Below are positions 26,279 through 35,718 of a stretch of DNA of 64,000 bases, one piece after another. Positions within the stretch are counted from its first letter, which is position 1; the number at the start of each line of letters is the position of its first letter. The DNA lies in NCBI GenBank assembly GCA_019358875.1, contig JAHHIF010000007.1:124001-188000 (forward strand), read 5' to 3'. The DNA is from Symplocastrum torsivum CPER-KK1. GTDB taxonomy: Bacteria > Cyanobacteriota > Cyanobacteriia > Cyanobacteriales > Coleofasciculaceae. The translations under genes were made by a program, and so were the position numbers. The notes under the pieces are model-generated. The model searched no databases. It was given only the letters and a program-made list of their open reading frames with translations, and was not told the origin of the DNA.

Positions 26279-27166
26279 TTAATCATCTCGGAATTCTAGA
26301 ATATACTTAGCGGTTATCTGAGGTTGCTCAAGGTGAGGAACGTGACCGCAATTCTGAATCCAAATCAGTTGGGAATTTGCGATCGCCTCTTTAAACTTAT
26401 ACGCATCACCAGTCCCTAAAATTTGGTCAGACTCTCCCCACAAAATTAGCGTCGGCTGCTTAATTTCTGACAGCTTCTCTCCAAACGAGGTGTAGCCTCC
26501 ACTTTTTGTAAAAGCAATCAAAGCTTGCTGCCAACCTTGGGACTTTAAATGCAACGCTGCACACAGTTGTGCATCAACCGAGGCAAAGCTTTTGTCGTGG
26601 TAAGCATTGATGCTAATCCGTTGACGGACTTTTGGATTACTCAAAAATGCCGTAGCTAGGGCACCTAATGGTCCAAACATAAACTTACTAACATTGGGAC
26701 CAGCCGTATAGCCAGCACTATCAAGTAACACCAACTTTTTTACAGCTTCTGGGTAGGCAAGCGTAAAATCAATCGCGGCTGCCCCTCCCATCGAGGCACC
26801 CACTAAAATCACAGGTTGATTAATCAGTGTTTTCCAGAAGTAATAGAAATGACTTTTAATAGCTGCTGGACTAAAGGGAATTTCTGTCAAGCGTTCTGTA
26901 AAGCCAAAACCCAACAAATCCACTGCCCAAGTTTCATTTTCAGCCGCAAGTAGTGGGAGCAAACGGCGAAACTCAAACACAGAACTGTCAAAACCATGCA
27001 GCAATAAAATTGGCGTTCCACCACTACCCTGACGCACATAGGTTGTTGTAATCGGTTGCTTACTTAGAGGCGCTGTAATGGCAATTTGCTGGATACTCTG
27101 AGCAAGAGCAATCGATGTAGACTCAGTTAGCTGAGCAATTTCAAACGGAAGAAAATCGGTAGACAT
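26279..27166 (-). CDS. Alpha/beta-fold hydrolase
   Basis: A 295-residue serine hydrolase. The oxyanion loop is LLHGFDSSVFEF, the nucleophile elbow is GASMGG (Ser125), the acid is Asp247 (WGESDQILG) and the catalytic base is His275 (GHVPHLEQP). There is no signal peptide. Related cyanobacterial proteins are annotated only as hydrolases; the substrate is unknown. It is 3 bp downstream of the YdcF-family gene on the same strand, so they form an operon, and it ends 6 bp from the convergent rsgA. Confidence 0.87.
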   Translation of the reverse strand: MSTDFLPFEIAQLTESTSIALAQSIQQIAITAPLSKQPITTTYVRQGSGGTPILLLHGFDSSVFEFRRLLPLLAAENETWAVDLLGFGFTERLTEIPFSPAAIKSHFYYFWKTLINQPVILVGASMGGAAAIDFTLAYPEAVKKLVLLDSAGYTAGPNVSKFMFGPLGALATAFLSNPKVRQRISINAYHDKSFASVDAQLCAALHLKSQGWQQALIAFTKSGGYTSFGEKLSEIKQPTLILWGESDQILGTGDAYKFKEAIANSQLIWIQNCGHVPHLEQPQITAKYILEFRDD

Positions 27167-27169
27167 AAA

Positions 27170-27976
27170 TTAGGGAAAGCGGCGCTGCTGACCATATTGT
27201 TCAGCTTTTTGTACCAGGTTTACAAGTTCTGGATTATTCAAGTTAGGGATTCGCTGCCCCTGAAACAGTTCACGTATTCCAGACGTGATTAGGAAAAGGT
27301 ATTCTCTAAACGTGAGAAAAGCTTTGTCCATAAAGGATATGTTGTTGGGCAGAGGGCTGGTATGAGGAATCACACTAAAACCCCGATCGCGGAAATCAAG
27401 AAGCGATCGCCACATATGGGGCCCATCAGTAACCAGTAGAATTTGCCGAATCCCTTGTACCTGTAAAATTGCCGCCGAGAACAAGGCATTTTCCGGTGTC
27501 GTTAACGAACAATCTTCCCCATCTAGCGAGCGCACAGGAATGCCCTTCTTCTCAAATAGCGGCAACATCCTGGCAGTATCCCCCGTACCACTCACAAAAA
27601 TTAGAGGCGATCGTTTAGCTTTCCATAGTTCAGCCGCAACATCAATGCGTGGTATCCCAAGTTCTGTTCCTCTCCCCAGCACGACAATTGCTTGTACTGC
27701 TGTACCCGAATCAACTGGCAGGAAAAGAATCAGTCCTTTATCTGCCACTGCCAACAATACCAATAAAGTGGCAGTGACAGCACTTAGCAATAAAATTCCT
27801 CTAGGCTTACTGAACTGACGTTTCCAGCGTGAACGCCTAAGCAGCAAGCGCACTCCGAAAAACACCAAAAGGAGTGGTACTACTAGCAAGGGAATTTTAA
27901 GCCAATCAAACTGTCCCCAGTTCGAGAACAGAGGAAACTGGGTAAATTGGCGATCGCACAACGGTGAATCAAACAT
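27170..27976 (-). CDS. YdcF/ElyC-family membrane protein (DUF218)
   Basis: A 268-residue protein with two N-terminal membrane helices, LKIPLLVVPLLLVFFGVRLLL and a second around ILLLSAVTATLLVLLAVADK, followed by a DUF218 domain that should face the periplasm. The domain shows AIVVLGRGTELGIPRIDVA, FVSGTGDTARMLP and ILLVTDGPHMWRSL. Members such as ElyC and SanA affect envelope integrity. It forms a two-gene operon with the hydrolase downstream. Confidence 0.85.
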   Translation of the reverse strand: MFDSPLCDRQFTQFPLFSNWGQFDWLKIPLLVVPLLLVFFGVRLLLRRSRWKRQFSKPRGILLLSAVTATLLVLLAVADKGLILFLPVDSGTAVQAIVVLGRGTELGIPRIDVAAELWKAKRSPLIFVSGTGDTARMLPLFEKKGIPVRSLDGEDCSLTTPENALFSAAILQVQGIRQILLVTDGPHMWRSLLDFRDRGFSVIPHTSPLPNNISFMDKAFLTFREYLFLITSGIRELFQGQRIPNLNNPELVNLVQKAEQYGQQRRFP

Positions 27977-28477
27977 TGAAGTCAGCAGAGTTGGGTACTA
28001 TTGTCAAGCTATAGTCTCTAGTCTGTTATAGCCTTCGTTTCAATCAAGGCAGTCCTTGTTTGATGACTAACACTCCAGTCTCTCCCGATAGAAAGATGTT
28101 CTACCGCTTCAAAGGGGAGAAAATCAAAACCAGGTTTACTGAACTTAATGATTACTCAAATGTAGGAAAAGTAAATATTTAGTAGAACAAACACGTATTG
28201 CGCTTTTCAATTTTCAAGCAGGAGAGCGGTAATATTTCATGCCACAACACAAGCTGTGGTTACTGAAATCGTTAATTGTAATAGCTTGAGAAACTAAAAA
28301 GCGATCGCCTATTTCCTTTGAATTGACCATTGAGTGTCTACTGATACAAATTATTTTAACGTGGGCAATTCCTTGATGTTACTCAGGCTCAATAGACACA
28401 ACTTCTATTGCATTGATTTGATGTTTGTAGCTTAATCAAAAAAACTAGATGTACATTCCGAGTGGGGAGAATTAAAG
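27977..28477. other. Intergenic region, probable promoter region of treZ
   Basis: A 500-bp divergent spacer between the YdcF-family gene and treZ. It has a small hairpin CCACA-N8-TGTGG near 28242-28259 and a HIP1 site near 28302. No gene is visible. Confidence 0.4.
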
Positions 28478-30307
28478 ATGAAAGTTGGTTCTAATTATCT
28501 TGGTGATGGTCGTTGTGAATTTACCGTTTGGGCACCTCCTCACGACGAGGTAGCTCTACAAATTGTCTCCTCTGAAGACCGTTTAATCCCTATGCAAAAG
28601 GATGAGCAGGGGTACTTTAAGGTACTAGCTGAAGGCGTTGAACCCGGAACACTTTATTTCTACAAAATAGAAGGAGACAATAGACCCGATCCTGCTTCTC
28701 ATTCTCAACCTAAAGATGTACATGGACCTTCTGAGGTAGTTGATCATAGCTTCTCCGGCTGGACTGATTCGGGTTGGTCGGGTGTTCCCTTGGAGGAAAT
28801 GATTATCTATGAATTGCACGTTGGCACATTCACGCCAGAAGGGACTTTTGAAGCAATTATTCCCCGCTTAGGTGAGTTAAAAGAGTTTGGGGTAAATGCG
28901 ATCGAGATTATGCCTGTTGCCCAATTTCCAGGCGATCGCAACTGGGGATACGATGGCGTTTATACCTATGGGGTGCAGCATTCCTATGGTGGCCCTGAAG
29001 GATTGAAGAAACTGGTTGATGCCTGCCATCAGCAAGGTTTGTCAATCATTCTTGATGTGGTTTACAACCACTTTGGACCAGAAGGAAATTACACCAGTTT
29101 GTTTGGGCCCTACTTTACGGAGGCGTACAAAACTCCTTGGGGCGCAGCAATCAACTTTGATGATGTTCACAGCGAGGGGGTGCGGAATTATTTTATTGAA
29201 AATGCCCTGTACTGGTTCGAGAACTACCACTTTGATGCGCTGCGATTAGATGCCATCCATGCCATTTATGACTTGGGGGCAAAACACGTCTTACAAGACA
29301 TGGCAGAAAAAGTTGAAGCCCTCTCCGCTTCTCTGGGTAGAAAATTTTATCTAATTGCTGAAAGCGATTTAAACGATGTTCGGGTAATTCGTGAGAAGGA
29401 ATTGGGTGGACATGGGATGGATGCCCAGTGGAGTGATGACTTCCATCACGCGATTCATACAGCAATCACTGGAGAACAGACAGGATATTACAAAGATTTC
29501 GGCAAAATCGAACAGCTAGCAAAAGCCTATAAAGAAAGCTTTGTTTACTCCTGGGAATACGCTCCTCATCGTAAGAGATTCCATGGTAGCGATGCACGCG
29601 ATCGCCCTGGTCATCAATTCGTCGTCTGCACCCAAAATCACGACCAAGTTGGTAATCGAATGCTAGGTGAGCGTTTAACCCATCTAGTATCCTTTGAAGG
29701 TTTAAAACTTGCGGCTGGCGCGTTGATGCTTTCTCCTTACATTCCCATGCTATTTATGGGTGAAGAGTATGGAGAAGACTCTCCTTTCCTATACTTTGTA
29801 AGCCACACAGACCCAGATTTAGTTGAGGCAGTAAGGCAGGGAAGAAAAAGAGAGTTTGCTGACTTCCATGCAGAAGGCGAATTTATCGATCCCTTTAGTC
29901 TTGATGCTTTCCAACAATCTCAACTGAAATGGGAGAAACGGCAAGAAGGTAAACACAAAGTCCTGCTAGAACTTTATCAGCATTTAATTCAATTACGCCG
30001 TACCCTACCTGCCCTGAAAAATCTCGATAAGCAAAATCTCCAAGCATCTGCTGCTGAGGAACAAAAGCTTCTAGTTCTCCGCCGTGGGAGTGGTGAGAGC
30101 CAAATCCTATGCATGATGAACTTCAATGACAAAGATGTCACTTTCCAAGAAACATCTTCAGGTGGTACTTGGCGAAAGATTTTGGATTCTTCGGATTCTA
30201 AATGGCTGGGTGCAGGTTCTACAATGCCAGATAAATTGATGCAAGAACAGGAAGTGACAATTCGTCCACAAAGTTTCGTACTCTACGAATTGGAACCCTT
30301 AGCCTAA
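28478..30307 (+). CDS. treZ: Malto-oligosyltrehalose trehalohydrolase TreZ
   Basis: A 609-residue GH13 enzyme that releases trehalose from maltooligosyl-trehalose. An N-terminal CBM48-like beta domain (1-95, CEFTVWAPPHDEVALQI) precedes the catalytic barrel. Catalytic residues are seen in LRLDAIHAIYD (nucleophile near residue 256), LIAESDLND (acid near 294) and QNHDQVGN (near 387). The C-terminal domain ends PDKLMQEQEVTIRPQSF then VLYELEPLA. A GGGGAG site precedes the ATG. It is followed by treY, which makes its substrate. Confidence 0.94.
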   Translation: MKVGSNYLGDGRCEFTVWAPPHDEVALQIVSSEDRLIPMQKDEQGYFKVLAEGVEPGTLYFYKIEGDNRPDPASHSQPKDVHGPSEVVDHSFSGWTDSGWSGVPLEEMIIYELHVGTFTPEGTFEAIIPRLGELKEFGVNAIEIMPVAQFPGDRNWGYDGVYTYGVQHSYGGPEGLKKLVDACHQQGLSIILDVVYNHFGPEGNYTSLFGPYFTEAYKTPWGAAINFDDVHSEGVRNYFIENALYWFENYHFDALRLDAIHAIYDLGAKHVLQDMAEKVEALSASLGRKFYLIAESDLNDVRVIREKELGGHGMDAQWSDDFHHAIHTAITGEQTGYYKDFGKIEQLAKAYKESFVYSWEYAPHRKRFHGSDARDRPGHQFVVCTQNHDQVGNRMLGERLTHLVSFEGLKLAAGALMLSPYIPMLFMGEEYGEDSPFLYFVSHTDPDLVEAVRQGRKREFADFHAEGEFIDPFSLDAFQQSQLKWEKRQEGKHKVLLELYQHLIQLRRTLPALKNLDKQNLQASAAEEQKLLVLRRGSGESQILCMMNFNDKDVTFQETSSGGTWRKILDSSDSKWLGAGSTMPDKLMQEQEVTIRPQSFVLYELEPLA

Positions 30308-30405
30308 TGAATTGAAGTTGGCTCCATGTCAGTTTTGCAAGCAACAAAGCGTAGTAGATCGTTTAGGGAAAAATGCAGGGTTATCTTTAACTTCCAGTAA
30401 CCTCT

Positions 30406-30432
30406 GTAGGGGCGCACGGCTGTGCGCCCTAC
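30406..30432. repeat. Small palindromic repeat (GTAGGGGCGCAC type)
   Basis: GTAGGGGCGCAC and GTGCGCCCTAC form an imperfect hairpin with a 4-nt loop. This GC-rich palindrome resembles small interspersed repeats common in cyanobacterial spacers. It lies between treZ and the degraded treZ tail. Confidence 0.6.
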
Positions 30433-30484
30433 TCTACTTCCTTTGAAGTTACTCATTAATAAATCTAACTTGACAACAGCATCG

Positions 30485-30564
30485 TAGCATTGCCAGACAA
30501 ACTGAGGCAAGAACAGGACGTGACAATTAGATTCCACAGTTTTGTGTTGTACCAACTGGAATAG
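30485..30564 (+). pseudogene. Degraded second copy of the treZ 3' end
   Basis: Read in frame up to the TAG at 30562-30564, this stretch gives PDKLRQEQDVTIRFHSF then VLYQLE. That lines up with the C terminus of TreZ (PDKLMQEQEVTIRPQSF then VLYELE), with about 80% identity over 23 residues. Nothing upstream of it resembles treZ, and the GC-rich palindrome at 30406 lies just before. It looks like the surviving tail of a tandem treZ copy or of a related GH13 gene. Confidence 0.8.
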
Positions 30565-30629
30565 GGTACGTTATTAACAGACTCTACATTGACTAGCCAA
30601 AAATATTTATTAGGAGTAATCATTCAATC

Positions 30630-33449
30630 ATGCGAATTCCCAGAGCAACTTACCGAATTCAATTTCAGTCGGAATTTAAGTTTGAGGGAGCAAAAAATAT
30701 CATTGCTTATCTTGCTGAGTTAGGTATTTCTGACCTTTACGCTTCACCGATATTTAAAGCCACACCAGGCAGTACCCACGGCTATGATGTTGTTGACCCG
30801 ACTCAACTGAATCCAGAATTAGGTGCGCCAGAAGATTTTGAAGCACTAACAAGTGAAATTAAGAACCATGACATGGGATGGGTGCAGGATATTGTTCCCA
30901 ACCACATGGCTTATCAAAGCCAAAATACTTGGCTGATGGATGTTCTAGAAAATGGGCCTGATTCGGATTATCGTGACTACTTCGATATTGAATGGGAACA
31001 CCCTTATGAAGACACTAAGGGACGAGTACTTGCCCCAATGATGGGCAGTTTTTATGGAGAAGCTTTGGAGAATGGCGAGATTCAGATCAACTATGAGGAG
31101 AATGGGTTAAGCGTTAATTACTATGCTTTGAAATTACCTGTCCGAATTGAATCGTATGGTCGGTTTATCGGTCAGAATTTAGGACAATTAGCAAGAGAGT
31201 TAGGGAAGCGCCATCCAGATTTCCTCAAGTTATTGGGTATTCTTTATCTGATAAAAAGCATACCTAACGAAACTAAAGGAAAAGAACGATATGGTCAGAT
31301 AGCTTTTGTTAAAGTACTTTTGTGGGAAGTCTATACACAAAATCCGGAAGTCAAAGACTTCATTGATAGCAATGTGAAGTTTTTTAATGGAGAGAAGGGG
31401 AACCCTGATAGTTTCCATCTTCTCGATCATTTGTTACAAGAGCAGTTCTACCGCCTATCGTTTTGGAAAGTCGGTGCAGAAGAAATCAATTATCGAAGAT
31501 TTTTTACTGTTAATGAACTGATTTGCATGAGGGTGCAAGAACTTAAGGTTTTTAACAAAACTCATGATTTGATAAGCCAGTTAGTTGAACAAGGTAAAAT
31601 AACCGGATTAAGAATAGACCATATTGATGGACTTTATGACCCAACAGAATATCTAAAGCGGCTTCGGGAAAAAACAGGAGATGTCTACATCACTGTTGAA
31701 AAGATTTTGGAACTTGAAGAAGATTTACCTAGCGGTTGGCCGGTTCAGGGTACAAGTGGCTATGATTTTTTGAACTATGTCAATGGTATTTTCTGCAAAA
31801 CTGAGAGCGAGAAACAATTCAGTGATATATACAGGAGATTCAGTAACTCTGAAACCTCTTACGAGCAGCTATTTATTGAGAAAAAACAGCTAATCGTTGA
31901 GAAGAATTTGGCGGGAGATGTAGATAATTTAGCTCAAATTCTGAAAAGAATAGCAGGTCAATCCCGATTGGGTATTGACTTTACCATGAATGGTCTGAAA
32001 AGAACCCTTTCAGAAGTATTGTGCCTTTTCCCAGTTTATCGCACCTACGTCAATGGGGATGGAATAAGTGAAGACGATCGCATTTACATCAAGGAAGCGA
32101 TCGAAGAAGCAAGAGGACGAGTTCCGCTACTCTTGAACGAACTTAACTATATCGAAAAATTGCTCTTACTTGAATGGGAAGAGGGGTTAACAGAAGAACA
32201 AAAAGCTCTACGGCTTCACTTCGTGATGAGGTTCCAACAGTTGAGTGGCCCTTTGATGGCGAAAGGGATTGAGGACACGCTCTTTTATCTATATAACCGC
32301 TATCTCGCTTTGAACGAAGTGGGGGGCAATCCTGGAAAATTTGGCATCACCCTCGACGAGTTTCATGAAGTCAATCAAAAACAAAGTGCGCTTTGGCTTC
32401 ACAAGATGAATGCTACTGCCACCCATGATACCAAGCGGGGGGAAGATGTCCGACCAAGGTTACATGTACTTTCAGAAATACCAGACGAATGGGAAAAACA
32501 GGTGATAACTTGGATTCAACTCAATCGTTCTAAGAAAAACGAGTTGAGGGGGAGAGCGGTTCCGGTTCCCAATGATGAATACTTCTTTTATCAGACGTTG
32601 CTTGGTTCTTATCCGTTTGATGAAAGCGAGAATGAGTCGTTCGTTGGACGGGTTAAAGACTATATGCTCAAGTCTGTAAGAGAAGCTAAGCTGCATACGG
32701 CTTGGCTACGCCCTGATAGTGATTATGAAGAAGGATTCCTTGCTTTTGTGGAGAAGGTTTTAGAGCCTTCTGACTCGAATGAGTTCATGAAGGAGTTTCT
32801 CCCGTTCCAGAAGTGGGTGGCTGGATATGGAATCTTTAACTCGCTTTCACAGGTTTTGCTGAAATATACCGCTCCTGGTGTGCCTGATACCTATCAGGGA
32901 ACTGAGTTATGGGATTTGAGTATGGTAGACCCGGATAACCGTCGTCCGGTGGATTACTCGCTAAGAATCTCGTTTTTGAAGGAGATTAAGGAGAGACAAG
33001 ATACCGATATTGGGAAGTTAACTGATGAGCTACTTTCTACTAAGGAAGATGGCAGGATTAAGCTGTTCCTGACTCATAAAGTTCTTCAAGCGAGAAAAGA
33101 GAATTTGGACGTTTTCCAGAAGGGAGATTATCAGCCAATTGAGGTTAGTGGAAAGTTTAAGGAACATATTGTGGCGTTCGCGAGAAGCTTTGGGGATACA
33201 ACCGCGACCGGCTCTGCCGGTACGCGCAGCGTAATCGCAATTGCCCCTCGATTCTTCACTAGCTTAGTTCAGCCAGGGGAATATCCTATCGGTGAAGTCT
33301 GGGCAGATACTCAGTTACAGCTTCCACAAGGAATCCAGTCTAGCTGGCGAGATGCGATCACAGGTCAGACGATTTCTGGCACGGGTGCGATCGCTCAAAT
33401 CCTGCAACACTTCCCCGTAGCCTTGCTCGTCAGCCAGCACAACCAGTAA
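30630..33449 (+). CDS. treY: Malto-oligosyltrehalose synthase TreY
   Basis: A 939-residue GH13 enzyme that isomerises the reducing end of maltodextrins to a trehalose unit for TreZ. It starts IPRATYRIQFQSEF and SDLYASPIFKATPGSTHGYD, as the family does. The nucleophile lies in GLRIDHIDGLYDP (near residue 330), the acid in YITVEKILE (near 357), and the second Asp in ATHDTKRGEDVR (near 600). YTAPGVPDTYQG near the C terminus is also diagnostic. An apparent in-frame insertion derived from a palindromic repeat occurs near residues 858-869. The ATG is 66 bp after the degraded treZ tail. Confidence 0.95.
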   Translation: MRIPRATYRIQFQSEFKFEGAKNIIAYLAELGISDLYASPIFKATPGSTHGYDVVDPTQLNPELGAPEDFEALTSEIKNHDMGWVQDIVPNHMAYQSQNTWLMDVLENGPDSDYRDYFDIEWEHPYEDTKGRVLAPMMGSFYGEALENGEIQINYEENGLSVNYYALKLPVRIESYGRFIGQNLGQLARELGKRHPDFLKLLGILYLIKSIPNETKGKERYGQIAFVKVLLWEVYTQNPEVKDFIDSNVKFFNGEKGNPDSFHLLDHLLQEQFYRLSFWKVGAEEINYRRFFTVNELICMRVQELKVFNKTHDLISQLVEQGKITGLRIDHIDGLYDPTEYLKRLREKTGDVYITVEKILELEEDLPSGWPVQGTSGYDFLNYVNGIFCKTESEKQFSDIYRRFSNSETSYEQLFIEKKQLIVEKNLAGDVDNLAQILKRIAGQSRLGIDFTMNGLKRTLSEVLCLFPVYRTYVNGDGISEDDRIYIKEAIEEARGRVPLLLNELNYIEKLLLLEWEEGLTEEQKALRLHFVMRFQQLSGPLMAKGIEDTLFYLYNRYLALNEVGGNPGKFGITLDEFHEVNQKQSALWLHKMNATATHDTKRGEDVRPRLHVLSEIPDEWEKQVITWIQLNRSKKNELRGRAVPVPNDEYFFYQTLLGSYPFDESENESFVGRVKDYMLKSVREAKLHTAWLRPDSDYEEGFLAFVEKVLEPSDSNEFMKEFLPFQKWVAGYGIFNSLSQVLLKYTAPGVPDTYQGTELWDLSMVDPDNRRPVDYSLRISFLKEIKERQDTDIGKLTDELLSTKEDGRIKLFLTHKVLQARKENLDVFQKGDYQPIEVSGKFKEHIVAFARSFGDTTATGSAGTRSVIAIAPRFFTSLVQPGEYPIGEVWADTQLQLPQGIQSSWRDAITGQTISGTGAIAQILQHFPVALLVSQHNQ
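33201..33239. repeat. Palindromic repeat inside treY
   Basis: ACCGGC-TCT-GCCGGT (33207-33221) sits within a GC-rich block flanked by CGCG motifs and followed by GCGCAGCGTAATCGCA. It is translated in frame as TATGSAGTRSV between two ordinary TreY segments (FARSFGD and IAIAPRFF), where the family normally has only a short turn. It looks like a small repeat insertion tolerated in a loop. Confidence 0.5.
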
Positions 33450-33718
33450 TCCTGGCTATCACTAGACCTTCACGGCGAAAGTTTCCCATTAGTTCCTCTG
33501 GGCAAGAAAAGCTAGGGAGTAATTTTTACTGGTGGGTTATTTCTGCCAAGCTGGTCTAGCGCTATCACAGTACATACCTGAAGATTGCTCTGACCGGAAG
33601 CTCCTGTCTGGACAGGGCTGATTCGTTTTCCCGAAACCCGCCCGGAGTTTAAACTCCGGGCTAATAGCTCAAGTCCATTGAAATGGACTAAGAAGTACTC
33701 TGTTTCTTGGAGTCGCTT
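33450..33718. other. Spacer with a truncated copy of a hairpin repeat
   Basis: Downstream of treY. It contains CCCGGAGTTTAAACTCCGGG (33641-33660) followed by CTAATAGCTCAAGTCCATTG AAATGGACTAA, the same parts that make up the MITE-like elements at 33719 and 37245. It is probably a partial copy. No gene is supported; a 78-codon minus-strand frame here crosses the repeat and is rejected. Confidence 0.5.
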
Positions 33719-33916
33719 AAAACTGAGATCTTGCACCCTTCTCAACAAACCCTTATACCCGCCGTATCCTCAAGTCCACGGCTAATAGCCCAAGTCCCTT
33801 AAAATGGACTGAAATCCTTGGACAGTAAGTATTTAGTCCACTTAAGTGGACTTTTGCTGTTAGCCAGGGGTTTGAACCCCTGGCGGGTTATTGCAACTGG
33901 TGAAAGATCTCAGTTT
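33719..33916. mobile_element. MITE-like hairpin element, copy 1
   Basis: About 198 bp. The left end AAACTGAGATCTTGCACC (33720-33737) and the right end (complement AAACTGAGATCTTTCACC, 33899-33916) match at 17 of 18 positions. Inside are AGTCCACTTAAGTGGACT (perfect palindrome near 33834-33851), and CAGGGGTTTGAACCCCTG (33866-33883). There is no coding capacity. A related copy lies at 37245-37504. Confidence 0.75.
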
Positions 33917-34041
33917 CGGAAGTTTTGGTGAGACTACAGCGATCGCACCCCAACTCCTAACTTGCCTAGTTCACTCCTCATCTGGAACGTGACATCCTCC
34001 CAACGCTTACCCGATCAGCGTTGGGTTTCTGTCGAAACGAA

Positions 34042-34758
34042 CTAACCGCGCCCAGTACCTAGCAACCTAGTGTACTCACCGTTGATGATTTCATAACACT
34101 CACAGGAAAAGGCTTCCAATCCTTCCCGATTCAGGATGGTAATCTTGCCACGGTTGTAGCGAATCAGTCCTGCCTTTTGAAGGGTGTTAGCTGCCTCCGT
34201 GACACCAGCACGTCGTACACCCAGCATCTGACCGATAAATTCATGAGTCAGTGGCAACTCCTTTGACTCTACACGGTCACAGACGAGCAGCAGCCAACGA
34301 GCAAGTCTCCCATCGAGCTGATGGAGGCGATTGCAGGCAACGTTTTGCGAAACGAAGGCGTGCTGTGCTTGCATATACCGCAGCAGCAGACTTTGGAATG
34401 AACCACCCCGCTGAAACTCGGTTTTTAGCAAGTTTGCCTTCATCCTCATCGCAGAGTCGGGTATCTGCACCGTTGCGGTTGTGGTGGCGATGTTGTCTCC
34501 CAAAGCGGCAGGGATACCTGCAATTCCGTCATTACCCACTAAGCAGACTTCAACCATCGAGCCATCATTCATAGTGGAGAGGGAAGAAACTATTGACCGA
34601 TAGGGGAAATAGACGTATTCAATAGGTTCACCAACCTCGTAAAGGACTTGTTTAAGAGAGAGGGAGACGTGTTGTAGATGGGGAATAAGGTGTTGGTACT
34701 CTGCATCTGGCAGAGCAGCTAGCAGTCGATTGACTGCCTGGGGGAAGCTTTCAGACAT
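34042..34758 (-). CDS. Crp/Fnr-family transcriptional regulator, copy A
   Basis: A 238-residue regulator with an N-terminal cyclic-nucleotide-binding-like beta barrel (about 15-130: VLYEVGEPIEYVYFPYRSIV) and a C-terminal winged helix (LTHEFIGQMLGVRRAGVTEA, GLIRYNRGKITILNREGLE). The canonical cyclic-nucleotide phosphate pocket (a GE-x-RxA/S loop) is not seen, so it may not bind cAMP. It is a close paralogue of copy B 243 bp upstream; both have the same hairpin about 150 bp in front of the ATG. Its targets are unknown; it lies between trehalose and debranching enzyme genes. Confidence 0.88.
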   Translation of the reverse strand: MSESFPQAVNRLLAALPDAEYQHLIPHLQHVSLSLKQVLYEVGEPIEYVYFPYRSIVSSLSTMNDGSMVEVCLVGNDGIAGIPAALGDNIATTTATVQIPDSAMRMKANLLKTEFQRGGSFQSLLLRYMQAQHAFVSQNVACNRLHQLDGRLARWLLLVCDRVESKELPLTHEFIGQMLGVRRAGVTEAANTLQKAGLIRYNRGKITILNREGLEAFSCECYEIINGEYTRLLGTGRG

Positions 34759-34907
34759 CGGGTATTAGGAATCTCCTAAGGTTGAGCCGTTGCAAAAAAC
34801 AACTGACGCCATCAAGAGAAGAATTTAGAGCCTAGTCCGAATGTCAAAAGGTGTCGATTGACCAGAAAATTGAAAACCTGATTTTTATATTCTAACTATT
34901 AAACATT

Positions 34908-34945
34908 CTCAGCCGCCTCTATCGCTTGCGATAGAGGCGGCTGAG
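34908..34945. promoter_or_regulatory. 17-bp perfect hairpin upstream of Crp copy A
   Basis: The arms 34908-34924 and 34929-34945 pair at all 17 positions around a CTTG loop. The stem is equivalent to that at 35867-35904 upstream of copy B but differs at three pairs, each changed on both sides. It is 150 bp upstream of the ATG of copy A and 57 bp downstream of the stop codon of copy B, so it could be a leader structure, a terminator or a mobile palindrome. Confidence 0.7.
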
Positions 34946-35001
34946 TTTTAAGACTGCTGCCGCAGCAGTGCGATCTCGCCCCTCTATCTGACTAAGATCT
35001 C

Positions 35002-35718
35002 TCAACCGTTCTCAGTGCCTAGCAACCTATCGTACTCGCCTTTAATGATTCCATAACACGGACAGGAAGCAGCGTCTAATCCCTGCCGATTCAGGATGGT
35101 AATTCTGCCACGGATGTAGCGAATCAGTCCTGCCGTTTGAAGACGGTTAGCCGCCTCCGTAACACCCGCACGTCGCACACCCAGCATCTGGGAGATAAAT
35201 TCCTGAGTGAGCTGCAACTCGTTTGACTCTACACGGTCACAGACGAGCAATAGCCAACGGGCAAATTTCTCATCGAGCTGATGCAAACCATTGCAGGCAG
35301 CCGTTAGCGAGGTTTGGGCGTACAGTGCTTGCGTATACCGTAGCAGCAGATTTTGCAGTGAGCCACCCTGCTGAAACTCGGTTTTAAGCAAGCTTGCCTC
35401 CATCCTCATGCCAGAGTCTTCTCGTTGCACCATTGCAGTTGTAGTCGCGATATTGTCTCCCAAAGCGGCGGGTATACCCACTATCCCCTCATTACCCACT
35501 AAACCGACTTCGACACTCGATCCTTCTTCCGGAGTGGAAACCAAAGAAACGATTGCCCGATGGGGGAAATAAACATATTCGATTAATTCACCCCTCTTGT
35601 AAAGGACTTGCTTCAGAGGGAGCGGGACGTACTCTAGATGGGGAACAAGGTGTTGGTACTCAGCATCTGGCAAAGCAGCTAGCAATCGATTCACTGCCTT
35701 GGGCGAGGGTTCAGACAT
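35002..35718 (-). CDS. Crp/Fnr-family transcriptional regulator, copy B
   Basis: A 238-residue paralogue of copy A with the same architecture: effector-like barrel (VLYKRGELIEYVYFPHRAIV) and winged helix (LTQEFISQMLGVRRAGVTEA). The HTH recognition region GVRRAGVTEAAN is identical to that of copy A, so the two may bind the same DNA sites, while the barrels differ, as expected if they sense different inputs. The start MSEPSPKAVNRLLAALPDAE parallels that of copy A. Confidence 0.88.
   Translation of the reverse strand: MSEPSPKAVNRLLAALPDAEYQHLVPHLEYVPLPLKQVLYKRGELIEYVYFPHRAIVSLVSTPEEGSSVEVGLVGNEGIVGIPAALGDNIATTTAMVQREDSGMRMEASLLKTEFQQGGSLQNLLLRYTQALYAQTSLTAACNGLHQLDEKFARWLLLVCDRVESNELQLTQEFISQMLGVRRAGVTEAANRLQTAGLIRYIRGRITILNRQGLDAASCPCYGIIKGEYDRLLGTENG

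Noticed and set aside
30304-30555. 83-codon minus-strand frame between treZ and treY
   Set aside because: It is antisense to the degraded treZ tail and includes the GC-rich palindromic repeat; no support as a gene.
33512-33748. 78-codon minus-strand frame downstream of treY
   Set aside because: It crosses hairpin repeats of the MITE-like family and has no start signal.
33866-33883. TTTGAACCCC-like stretch considered as a tRNA T-arm
   Set aside because: It is part of a perfect palindrome inside the MITE-like element; no cloverleaf can be built around it.
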